10,635 bases of DNA from Clostridium sp. CAG:253. Lineage in GTDB: Bacteria > Bacillota > Clostridia > Lachnospirales > Lachnospiraceae. Made by a program: the position numbers and the translations under genes. Positions 1-6,677 of this stretch are shown here, one piece after another. The notes beneath the pieces are model-generated. The model was not told the origin of the DNA. It was given only the letters and a program-made list of their open reading frames with translations, and did no database searches. Where the stretch lies: positions 1,501-12,135 of the forward strand of contig FR887310.1 in assembly GCA_000436755.1 (NCBI GenBank). Reading direction: 5' to 3'. Within the stretch, counting starts at the first letter, position 1, and every line of letters starts with the position of its first letter.

Positions 1-7
1 AAAAATA

Positions 8-15
8 AAGGAGAG
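8..15 (+). promoter_or_regulatory. Ribosome binding site of the first gene
   Basis: AAAGGAGA lies 6 nt before the ATG at 22 and fixes that start. The promoter of this gene lies outside the window. Confidence 0.75.
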
Positions 16-21
16 ATTGTA

Positions 22-1161
22 ATGAAAAAAAGAAGGTTGAAAAAAGTAATGACAGGAATGCTTACGGGTGCACTTGTTATTTCCGGGTTTGGGATAGGAG
101 GCTTTGCACAGAAAGCAAAAGCAGACAGTACAGAGCTTAACTTAAATGGAAAGTACCATGCGGCACTTGGAATCCAGACATGTAATGTGGAGTGGTTTTC
201 ACGTTTTGGATATTATGGAAAAGATGACAACAAATATTATGGTACAGATAAATTTGCAAAACTTGTAGGAAATGATAAAACTGCAAAGGGAACTTTCAAT
301 GATGTTGAGATTGCAGGGAACGGAACGTATGAAGTATCACTGACAAATGCAGAATTTCAGGGTGAAACAGCAATATCACAGTTGCATATTGCAACGGATA
401 TACCGGTCAAAGATAAAGATGACCTGATTAAATTTACGGATGTAAAGGTTACGGTAAACGACAAAGAGTTTGTTTCTTATGACAATGCAATACTTGAAAA
501 TGAAAAATATAATAAAAACGGAGCAGTTATACTTATTGCAAATCATTGGAGAACAAATGTTGTTGCAGCACTTAAAGATAAAGGTGTTTTAGAGGATTCA
601 AGCAACGGATACAATCTTTTGAACGGCAAAGGCAAAGAGAATATATCAGTAACATTTACAGTATCAGGATTCAATTATAATAAGGGTGAAACTCCTGACG
701 GAGAGCCAATAATAATTGATGTTTCACCGGCAGCAAAAGTCGGTACAAAAAAGAAAGTATCAGGGAATACATATGTAGTTACAAAGTCTGATAAAAAAAC
801 AGGAACTGTAGCACTTGTTGCAGGAAAGAAAACAGCTGCAAAAGTTACAATACCGGGTGCCGTCAAAATAGGAGATTATTCATATAAAGTCACAGAAGTC
901 AGAGCTTCGGCATTTGCCGGAAGCAAAAAAATTACAAGCATAAAGCTTGGAAAGAATGTTGTAAAAATAGCCGATAAAACATTTAGCGGATGCAGTAAAC
1001 TTGACACTATTGATTTATCTTCAAATACATCACTGAAAAGTGTTGGAAAAAATGCAATAAAAGGAGTATCAGCAAAGTGTGTAATTAAAGCTCCGAAAAA
1101 CAAAAAGGCAGCATATAAGAAATTATTTGCAGGCAAAGGGAAAAAAGTAACAGTGAAATAA
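22..1161 (+). CDS. Secreted protein: unnamed N-terminal domain plus BspA-like leucine-rich C-terminus
   Basis: This is a 379-residue exported protein of unknown function. Residues 1-34 look like a signal peptide: a KKRRLKK start, a hydrophobic core at about 11-29, and an A-K-A cleavage motif before D35. Residues 39-220 form a Gly/Tyr/Trp-rich, probably beta-sandwich domain shared with the next gene. It has conserved LNGKYHA, LGIQT and NGTY motifs, a block FQGETAISQLHIATDIP at 112-128, and ends in TVSGFNY. Residues about 247-379 match the BspA-type leucine-rich pattern (VTEVRASAFAGSKKIT, then ITSIKLGKNVVKI, TFSGCSKL), which in this family usually mediates surface or protein contacts. The tail is very lysine-rich. 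No membrane anchor or LPXTG motif is seen, so it is probably secreted or wall-associated. The start has AAAGGAGA at 8-15 in front of it. The pattern of the N-terminal domain recalls carbohydrate-binding modules, but that is only a guess. Confidence 0.85.
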   Translation: MKKRRLKKVMTGMLTGALVISGFGIGGFAQKAKADSTELNLNGKYHAALGIQTCNVEWFSRFGYYGKDDNKYYGTDKFAKLVGNDKTAKGTFNDVEIAGNGTYEVSLTNAEFQGETAISQLHIATDIPVKDKDDLIKFTDVKVTVNDKEFVSYDNAILENEKYNKNGAVILIANHWRTNVVAALKDKGVLEDSSNGYNLLNGKGKENISVTFTVSGFNYNKGETPDGEPIIIDVSPAAKVGTKKKVSGNTYVVTKSDKKTGTVALVAGKKTAAKVTIPGAVKIGDYSYKVTEVRASAFAGSKKITSIKLGKNVVKIADKTFSGCSKLDTIDLSSNTSLKSVGKNAIKGVSAKCVIKAPKNKKAAYKKLFAGKGKKVTVK

Positions 1162-1237
1162 TTTATCACTATCAGGTTGCAAAGCGGATTGTGAATATCC
1201 GTCTGACCATATAAAATAAGGAAGGAATGGTACTAAA

Positions 1238-2092
1238 ATGAAAATAGCAAAGAACTTTAAAAAGGCAGCAGCACTTACGCTTGCAGGAGCAATGGTATTG
1301 TCACTCTCAACAGGAGCACAGGCTGATGCAGCAAAGAAGAAAAAACTTGATCTTAATGGAAAGTATCATGCCACAATGGGCATCCAGACATCGACAAAGC
1401 TTTGGTATAACCATTTGGGATATTATGAGAAAACTCAGAATAAGTATTATAAGACTGATAAGGCGGACAAGATAGTATATACAAACCCTGATACACAGGA
1501 AGAAACAACTGCAACAGGTACATTTACTGATGCAGAGATAGCAGGAAACGGAACATATACTTTGAAACTTGAAGGAGCAGACTTCCAGGGAGAGACAGCG
1601 ATTTCACAGCTTCATATTGCTACTGACATTCCTTTAAATGACAAGATTAAATTTACAAATGTAAAGGCAAAAGTGGATGGCAGAGAAGTTACTTCATTTG
1701 ATGAAGGAGTTCCTGAGAATGAAGAGCCATACTTACAGGGAGGAACAGTTATCCTTCTTATGAACCATTGGCGTCCTGAACTTGTTAAACAGCTTGAGGA
1801 GGACGGACTTTCAGAGAGTGCTGAGAGCGGATACGATTTGCTCAAAGGTACTACTGATGAAAGCGTAGAGATTACATTTACTGTTTCAGGATTCAATTAT
1901 GACAATCCGGATGCTGTGGAGGAAACACCGGAACCTACACAGGCAGCAGATAGCAGCAGTGTTTCGAGTTCAACTTCAGGCAGTGAAACAGACAGTGACA
2001 GTTCAGAAGTTCCTGTTGTACCTATTGTTATAGTAGTTGTGGTAGTAGTTGCAATCGGCGGCGTTATGGTTTTCAGATCTAAGAAAAAATAA
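1238..2092 (+). CDS. Membrane-anchored surface protein, paralogue of the preceding gene
   Basis: This is a 284-residue exported protein of unknown function. It has a signal peptide (1-29, with A-Q-A before D30), then the same domain as the upstream gene at about 37-222. The LNGKYHA, MGIQT, NGTY and FQGETAISQLHIATDIP (116-132) motifs and the TVSGFNY end are all kept. A Pro/Ser/Thr/acidic linker (about 223-257) follows, then a valine-rich transmembrane helix (about 258-280) and a RSKKK stop-transfer tail. The domain is therefore displayed outside the cell, tethered to the membrane, whereas the upstream paralogue carries a leucine-rich region instead. AAGGAAGG at 1218-1225 is the ribosome site, with slightly long spacing. 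Only 76 nt separate it from the upstream gene, with no convincing terminator or promoter between, so co-transcription is likely. A binding role for the domain, for example glycan binding, is inference. Confidence 0.85.
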   Translation: MKIAKNFKKAAALTLAGAMVLSLSTGAQADAAKKKKLDLNGKYHATMGIQTSTKLWYNHLGYYEKTQNKYYKTDKADKIVYTNPDTQEETTATGTFTDAEIAGNGTYTLKLEGADFQGETAISQLHIATDIPLNDKIKFTNVKAKVDGREVTSFDEGVPENEEPYLQGGTVILLMNHWRPELVKQLEEDGLSESAESGYDLLKGTTDESVEITFTVSGFNYDNPDAVEETPEPTQAADSSSVSSSTSGSETDSDSSEVPVVPIVIVVVVVVAIGGVMVFRSKKK

Positions 2093-2120
2093 TTTTAAAT
2101 TTCATATACTTTAATATTTA

Positions 2121-2160
2121 AATGCCCTATAAACATTTTTGCTGTTTATAGGGCATTTTT
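2121..2160 (+). terminator. Intrinsic terminator after the paralogous pair
   Basis: A perfect 14-bp inverted repeat (AATGCCCTATAAAC at 2121-2134 and its complement at 2144-2157) has a 9-nt loop and ends in a T-run. It closes the first transcription unit. Confidence 0.9.
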
Positions 2161-2195
2161 GCCGCATAATAGAGGTTTCAAGATACAGGTGAAAA

Positions 2196-2211
2196 AAGTT
2201 CTACAGGACTT
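2196..2211 (+). promoter_or_regulatory. Candidate operator dyad over the -35 region
   Basis: AAGTTCTACAGGACTT is an imperfect dyad (12 of 16 positions symmetric, AAGT..CT/AG..ACTT) just where the -35 contact of the alpha-galactosidase promoter would fall. A LacI-family regulator is encoded downstream, so it is a plausible operator. This is inference only. Confidence 0.25.
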
Positions 2212-2224
2212 CCTAAATCAAATG

Positions 2225-2233
2225 TGTTATACT
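2225..2233 (+). promoter_or_regulatory. Extended -10 promoter for the alpha-galactosidase gene
   Basis: TGTTATACT is an extended -10 element (TG-N-TATACT, hexamer 2228-2233). No good -35 is seen 16-18 nt upstream. Transcription would begin near 2240, giving a leader of about 55 nt before the ATG at 2296. A GTG at 2224 that opens the same reading frame lies upstream of this predicted start and so cannot serve as the translation start of this transcript. Confidence 0.55.
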
Positions 2234-2285
2234 ATGAATTGTACTTGCGCACAAACTTGAGATGCCCTGAAAAGCGGGCAAGAAT

Positions 2286-2290
2286 GGAGA
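2286..2290 (+). promoter_or_regulatory. Ribosome binding site that sets the alpha-galactosidase start
   Basis: GGAGA lies 5 nt before the ATG at 2296. It supports that ATG over the upstream in-frame GTG at 2224, which has no ribosome site, and over the ATG at 2284, which overlaps it. Confidence 0.7.
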
Positions 2291-2295
2291 ATGAT

Positions 2296-4476
2296 ATGAT
2301 TATTTTTGACGAAAAAGAAAAGATATTTAAAATTGACACGGAAAATACAAGCTATGTGATGGGAGTTATCGACGAGAAATATCTTGTACATATTTATTAT
2401 GGAAAGAAACTTACTGGTACTCATCTTGCCTATCTTTTTGATATGGATAAGGAGGAACTTTCAGAAATTCATATAAATTACGGAGAGAAGTCATCATTTC
2501 TTGACAGACTTCCTATGGAATATCCGACATCGGGAATGGGTGATTTTAGACAGAGCTGTATAGAAGTGGCAGAAGATATAGGAAAATACGGTGTAGAGCT
2601 TTACTATGAGTCGTATGAGATTATTGACGGAAAACCTGAACTTGAAGGACTGCCTTCGACATTTGGTGATGATGTACAGACGCTTTGTATAAATTTAAAA
2701 GACGATATCCTGAAACTGGAAGTTGAGCTCAGATACTCTGTTTTCGCCGGAAATGATGCAGTTATGAGAAGTGCTGTTATCTCGAATTATGGAGATAAGC
2801 CGTTATACCTTGACAAAGTATTATCTGCTTGTGTTGAACTTGGCTACGGGCAGAATGAATATATTACTCTTCACGGTTCATGGGCAAGAGAGAGAAGAAT
2901 TGACAGACAGAGAGTGGGATTTGGATACCACAGTGTAGAATCGTCACGTGGAATATCAAGCCATCAGGAACATCCTTTTATGGCAGTTGTCTCTGAGGGG
3001 GCAACTCAGGAAACAGGCGATGTATATGCGATGAATTTTGTGTATTCGGGAAATTTTGTCTCATTTATTGAAAAGAGCCAGTTCGGTTCACAGCGTTTTG
3101 CAATGGGAATAAATCCCAGAGGATTTTGCTGGAAACTTGGTGCAGGAGAAAAATTTGCCGCACCTGAAGTTGTAATGGTATATTCCGATTCAGGTCTTGA
3201 CAAAATGACTTCAACATTCCATGACCTTTACAGGGAACATCTTATAAGAAAGTCATGGGTTTACAGTAAAAGACCTGTGCTTATAAACAACTGGGAAGGC
3301 ACATATTTTGATTTTGACGAGAAGAAGATATTTGATATAGCCAAAGAAGCCTCAAAACACGGAATAGAGATGTTAGTCATGGATGACGGCTGGTTTGGAA
3401 AAAGAAACGATGACAGAACAAGTCTCGGAGACTGGTTCGTAAACGAAGAAAAATTAAAAGGTGGCTTAAAGAAACTTGTAGATAATGTAAATTCTTTGGG
3501 AATGAAGTTTGGAATATGGTTTGAGCCTGAAATGATTTCGCCCGAATCGGAGCTTTACAAAAAACATCCTGACTGGGCAGTACATATTGAGGGAAGAGAG
3601 CCGGGACAGGTCAGAAATCAGCTTGTGCTCGATTTGAGCCGCAGGGAAGTTATAGAATATGTATATGAATCAGTAGCGTCTATTTTAAGACAGGCAAACA
3701 TTGAGTATGTAAAATGGGATATGAATCGTCCGTTTACCGATATAGGAAGCAGTGAGCTTGATGCTGACAGACAGGGAGAGATAATGCACAGACATACACT
3801 TGCGGTTTATGAACTGCAGGGAAGACTCTTAAAAGAATTTCCTTATCTTCTTCTTGAAAACTGCTCAAGCGGCGGAGCGAGATTTGATCCCGGAATGCTT
3901 TATTTCAGTCCTCAGATATGGTGCTCGGATGATACGGATGCGATTGAAAGGCTTGCTATCCAGGAGAGTACGGCACTTATGTATCCGCTGTCTGTAATAG
4001 GAGCGCATGTGTCTGACTGCCCAAATCATACGGTAGGCAGAGTTACTCCGTTTAAGACAAGAGGAATTATTGCTATGGCGGGAACTTTTGGGTATGAGTT
4101 AGATGTTACAAAGATACCTGAAGAGGACAGAGATATGATAGCTTCACAGGTTGAGACATACAAAAAATACTGTCCGCTCATTCAAAGTGGTGACTATTAC
4201 CGCATAGCGTCTTATCAGAATAATCATTATTTTGACTGCTATGAGATAGTGTCAAAGGATAAAAAAGAAGCAATCTTTGTGTTTGTACAGGTGATTGCAC
4301 AGCCTAATATGCATAGCATAAGAGTTAAACTTAAAGGTCTTGATAATGAAGCAAAATACAAGATAAACGGAACCGTATATGATGCAGATGCGCTTATGAA
4401 CGGTGGATTTATTATTAAGAGACCTTGGGGAGATTTTCAGGCAGAATTGTTCCATATTGAAAAAATTAACGATTAA
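2296..4476 (+). CDS. Alpha-galactosidase, glycoside hydrolase family 36
   Basis: It hydrolyses terminal alpha-1,6-linked galactose from melibiose, raffinose or stachyose-type sugars by a retaining mechanism. The 726 residues match the usual length of bacterial GH36 enzymes (about 730). An N-terminal beta-supersandwich (about 1-325) precedes a (beta/alpha)8 barrel that starts at NNWEGTYF (331-338). The barrel holds MDDGWFG (362-368), the nucleophile motif KWDMNR (nucleophile Asp475), CSSGGARFDPG (from 523) and CSDDTDA (543-549, acid/base Asp545 or its neighbour). A C-terminal beta domain follows. No signal peptide is present, so the enzyme is cytosolic and needs an importer that is not in this window. 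The reading frame is open upstream to a GTG at 2224, but 2296 is preferred because of its ribosome site and the promoter position. The LacI-family gene downstream probably controls it. Family assignment is firm; the exact substrate is not. Confidence 0.96.
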   Translation: MIIFDEKEKIFKIDTENTSYVMGVIDEKYLVHIYYGKKLTGTHLAYLFDMDKEELSEIHINYGEKSSFLDRLPMEYPTSGMGDFRQSCIEVAEDIGKYGVELYYESYEIIDGKPELEGLPSTFGDDVQTLCINLKDDILKLEVELRYSVFAGNDAVMRSAVISNYGDKPLYLDKVLSACVELGYGQNEYITLHGSWARERRIDRQRVGFGYHSVESSRGISSHQEHPFMAVVSEGATQETGDVYAMNFVYSGNFVSFIEKSQFGSQRFAMGINPRGFCWKLGAGEKFAAPEVVMVYSDSGLDKMTSTFHDLYREHLIRKSWVYSKRPVLINNWEGTYFDFDEKKIFDIAKEASKHGIEMLVMDDGWFGKRNDDRTSLGDWFVNEEKLKGGLKKLVDNVNSLGMKFGIWFEPEMISPESELYKKHPDWAVHIEGREPGQVRNQLVLDLSRREVIEYVYESVASILRQANIEYVKWDMNRPFTDIGSSELDADRQGEIMHRHTLAVYELQGRLLKEFPYLLLENCSSGGARFDPGMLYFSPQIWCSDDTDAIERLAIQESTALMYPLSVIGAHVSDCPNHTVGRVTPFKTRGIIAMAGTFGYELDVTKIPEEDRDMIASQVETYKKYCPLIQSGDYYRIASYQNNHYFDCYEIVSKDKKEAIFVFVQVIAQPNMHSIRVKLKGLDNEAKYKINGTVYDADALMNGGFIIKRPWGDFQAELFHIEKIND

Positions 4477-4494
4477 GTTATGGATTACTGACAA

Positions 4495-4525
4495 TTTACT
4501 TAAATTATGATAATTTTTAAGTAAA
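4495..4525 (+). promoter_or_regulatory. AT-rich dyad upstream of the LacI gene (operator or weak terminator)
   Basis: TTTACTTAAA (4495-4504) and TTTAAGTAAA (4516-4525) are perfect inverted repeats. The pairing continues inward (ATTAT/ATAAT) with a 2-nt bulge. The centre holds TATGAT (4506-4511), a good -10 hexamer. It could be an operator over the lacI promoter, giving autoregulation, or a weak AT-only terminator for the alpha-galactosidase gene. It lacks GC pairs and a clean T-run, so I favour a protein-binding site. Confidence 0.35.
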
Positions 4526-4557
4526 AGTTAATATGTTCATGTGCTTACAGAGGAGGC

Positions 4558-4635
4558 ATGAAAGGTTCGGCTGTTGCATATGTATCATCATATTTGCTCG
4601 GAGGCGTTATGGAAGAACTTAAGGTAAAATCATAG
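4558..4635 (+). CDS. Possible 25-codon reading frame before the LacI gene
   Basis: ATG at 4558 opens 25 codons (beginning MKGSAVAYVSSYLLGG) and stops at TAG 4633-4635, 18 nt before the LacI start. AGGAGG at 4551-4556 is a perfect anti-Shine-Dalgarno match but sits only 1 nt from this ATG, which is too close for efficient use. An internal ATG at 4609 has GGAGG (4600-4604) at 4 nt and would give just 8 codons. I do not recognise the peptide. It could be an upstream peptide that affects regulator translation, the remnant of a lost gene, or chance. Confidence 0.22.
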   Translation: MKGSAVAYVSSYLLGGVMEELKVKS

Positions 4636-4640
4636 CAATT

Positions 4641-4645
4641 GGAGG
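4641..4645 (+). promoter_or_regulatory. Ribosome binding site that sets the LacI start
   Basis: GGAGG sits 8 nt before the ATG at 4654. A TTG at 4639 is in frame but overlaps this site, so it is not the start. Confidence 0.8.
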
Positions 4646-4653
4646 AAGAAAAT

Positions 4654-5700
4654 ATGGCAAAAGCAGTAAAATTATCAGATATTGCTGCGAAAATCGGGGT
4701 AAGTACAGTTACGGTTTCAAAGGCTTTATCAGGTCAAAAAGGCATGAGTGATGAGTTGAGAGAGCGTATAGTTGCCCTTGCTGATGAGATGGGTTATGTC
4801 AAGAGAGTACAAAATAAAGAAAAAGAAACAGGCAGAAGTTTTAATTTGGGTGTTATAGTTGCCGAGAGATATATAGTTGAAAAACAGTCTTTTTATTGGA
4901 ATATATATCAGGAAATTTCCCAGAGAGCAATCAAAAAGAGATGTTTTACAATGATTGAGATTGTAGAATACGCAGCGGAAAACGGATGTGTTATGCCAAT
5001 ACTTTTATCTGAAAATAAGGTTGACGGCATTATCGTAATGGGAGCATTCGGAAAAAAATATATGAAAGCAGTAGAGAGATGGACGAAAGATTTTCCGGTT
5101 CTTTATTTCGATACCACTATAGGTGATGAGGCAGGAGATTATATTGTGAGCAACAATCTTTACGGTGGATATAATATGACAAATTATCTTCTTGACAGAG
5201 GACACAAAAAGATAGGATTTGTAGGCACAAGACTTATGATACCGAGTATTGATGACAGATTTTTTGGATATCTTAAAGCTCTTATGGAAAGAGGTATTGA
5301 GTACCGCAAGGACTGGATTATCGATGACAGAGACAATGTGTATGGAAAAATGGACTATGACAGACAATTTATTCTGCCAAAGGAAGTTCCAACGGCATTT
5401 TTCTGTAACTGCGATAAAGCTGCAAGTCTCATTATCAGAAAACTTGAAGAAGCAGGGTACTCAGTGCCAAATGATGTATCGGTTGTCGGATTTGACAATT
5501 TTGAATATGATCAGGAAGCGGATATAGGAATTACTACATATGAGATAAATATAGGTGAGATGGCAACGAGGGCTGTCCACATTATGATTCATAAAATGCA
5601 GAATGCATCTTATTCTGCAGGAGTTTTTTCTATACAGGGAAAAATAATAGAGCGTGATAGTGTGAAAACCATAGATGGGAGCATACCATATGCCGATTAA
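4654..5700 (+). CDS. LacI-family transcriptional regulator
   Basis: This is a 348-residue cytosolic DNA-binding regulator. Residues 5-30 form the LacI helix-turn-helix (VKLSDIAAKIGVS, recognition helix STVTVSKALSG), followed by MSDELRERIVALADEMGY. Residues about 63-340 are the periplasmic-binding-protein-like sensor: NLGVIV at 64-69, DGIIVMG at 124-130, DRGHKKIGFVG at 181-191, DRFFGYLKAL at 201-210, and VSVVGFDNFE at 275-284. The stretch after GY (49-62, KRVQNKEKETG) lacks the usual PN..AR.L hinge helix. Its position 177 nt after a GH36 gene suggests that it responds to an alpha-galactoside or related sugar and controls that gene, but the ligand is inferred. Candidate operators are the dyads at 2196-2211 and 4495-4525. 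A start codon at 5690 overlaps its end (see the remnant entry). Confidence 0.93.
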   Translation: MAKAVKLSDIAAKIGVSTVTVSKALSGQKGMSDELRERIVALADEMGYVKRVQNKEKETGRSFNLGVIVAERYIVEKQSFYWNIYQEISQRAIKKRCFTMIEIVEYAAENGCVMPILLSENKVDGIIVMGAFGKKYMKAVERWTKDFPVLYFDTTIGDEAGDYIVSNNLYGGYNMTNYLLDRGHKKIGFVGTRLMIPSIDDRFFGYLKALMERGIEYRKDWIIDDRDNVYGKMDYDRQFILPKEVPTAFFCNCDKAASLIIRKLEEAGYSVPNDVSVVGFDNFEYDQEADIGITTYEINIGEMATRAVHIMIHKMQNASYSAGVFSIQGKIIERDSVKTIDGSIPYAD

Positions 5701-5801
5701 AAATGAATTTTAATCTTTAAATAAATCATGCAATAAAGGGAGAAACGCTTATCCTTGAACTTGACGGAAAAATGCAGATAGTTGCCTCTGTTGCCAAATA
5801 A
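5690..5801 (+). pseudogene. Broken coding remnant after the LacI gene
   Basis: ATG at 5690 overlaps the LacI stop in another frame, a layout typical of translational coupling, but it runs only 7 codons (MPIKNEF) to a stop at 5711-5713. In a different frame, 5721-5801 is open and protein-like. It reads INHAIKGETLILELDGKM and ends in VASVAK with a TAA, with no start of its own, and is followed by a hairpin terminator. An AAAGGGAG at 5735-5742 has no usable start codon after it. Together this looks like the two ends of a decayed gene once co-transcribed with the regulator. I cannot name its family, and chance is possible. Confidence 0.3.
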
Positions 5802-5822
5802 TTTTAATATGATATGACTTTG

Positions 5823-5863
5823 GAACGATATAAATTTTTTAGGGGAATTTATATCGTTCTTTG
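5823..5863 (+). terminator. Hairpin terminator after the LacI unit
   Basis: A perfect 14-bp inverted repeat (GAACGATATAAATT at 5823-5836, complement at 5846-5859) has a 9-nt loop, with a short TTT after it. It is GC-poor and has a brief T-run, but it separates the regulator unit from the promoter at 5901. Confidence 0.7.
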
Positions 5864-5900
5864 TCGTATTTCTATTTGTTTAATGGAAAATTGTATAAGA

Positions 5901-5929
5901 TTGACAAATGTATTGTTGTAGGTTAGGAT
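5901..5929 (+). promoter_or_regulatory. SigA-type promoter of the DUF4230 pair
   Basis: A perfect TTGACA (5901-5906), a 17-nt spacer and TAGGAT (5924-5929, 4 of 6) lie about 40 nt upstream of the first DUF4230 start. Confidence 0.6.
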
Positions 5930-5967
5930 AGGGATTATAAATAGGCGAAGTCTGAAAGTGAGGTTTT

Positions 5968-6615
5968 ATGTTTGTTGTAAGATGGTTTTTGGGGCTTGGA
6001 ACACGTATTAAGAGTATTTTGATTACTGCGCTGATACTTATTCTGATTTTTGGCACGATTTTGGTGAAAGTTCATTTTTCAAAGAAAGCAGTACCAAAAG
6101 TTTCATATTCTAATGTTTATTCCGAAAGGATTGAGGGGATAAGTGAACTTGCGGTATTGGGTACAACGTACAATGGGATTACCGAGGTTAGAAATGAGTG
6201 GTTTTTAGATGTGCTTGACGAAGTTGCACTTATGGAATATAAGGCGGAAGTAAAAGTCGGAGTTGAACTTTCAAAAGCAGAAGTAAAAGTTGATGATAAG
6301 AAAAGAAAGATTGATATTAAATTGCCGTCAGCGGATATGATTGATATAAATATATTAAAAAGCAGTATAAAATGGGATCAGGTTTCATGGAACAAACTCG
6401 AGGGAAAGCAGTTTTTAAAGCAGGGACAAGCCCAGGCGGAACTTGAATGCAGGGAAAAAATAGATAAAACGGATATGGTCGAAAAAGCAAATATGAGAGC
6501 AAAGGTACTTGTCGAGGATATGTTTGAGAGCGCAAAAAAGTGCGAAAATCCATATACGGTAAATGTATCGGTAAAGCAAAGCGGAGACATCAGTGAAAAT
6601 GTCAGTGTCAGATAG
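5968..6615 (+). CDS. DUF4230-like single-pass membrane protein (first of tandem pair)
   Basis: This is a 215-residue protein of unknown function. A short basic N-terminus is followed by one transmembrane helix (about 15-37, very Ile/Leu-rich). The rest should lie outside the membrane. Residues about 60-200 fit my recollection of DUF4230: a beta segment that reads VGVELSKAEVKVDDKKRKI (97-115) runs into the family hallmark IKLPSAD (117-123), followed by a helical, charged region (about 150-190). The next gene is a diverged copy with the same core. GTGAGG (5958-5963) lies 4 nt before the ATG. The C-terminal tail after 200 is Ser/Val-rich and not shared. DUF4230 proteins have no established biochemical role that I know of; a cell-envelope function is inference. 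Confidence 0.75.
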   Translation: MFVVRWFLGLGTRIKSILITALILILIFGTILVKVHFSKKAVPKVSYSNVYSERIEGISELAVLGTTYNGITEVRNEWFLDVLDEVALMEYKAEVKVGVELSKAEVKVDDKKRKIDIKLPSADMIDINILKSSIKWDQVSWNKLEGKQFLKQGQAQAELECREKIDKTDMVEKANMRAKVLVEDMFESAKKCENPYTVNVSVKQSGDISENVSVR

Positions 6616-6677
6616 TGAAATGAGAATTAAATCTGTGATACATTTGGTGTACTGTTAAAAAGATGAAGTGAGGTAAA

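Noticed and set aside
1162..1237. Terminator or promoter between the two paralogous surface genes
   Set aside because: Only a 5-bp CGGAT/ATCCG hairpin without a T-run and no convincing -35/-10 pair are seen; the genes more likely share a transcript.
2268..2281. A CcpA cre-like site (TGAAAAGCGGGCAA) in the alpha-galactosidase leader
   Set aside because: The CG is out of register by one base and the right half does not match the TGWAANCGNTNWCA consensus, so I do not call it.
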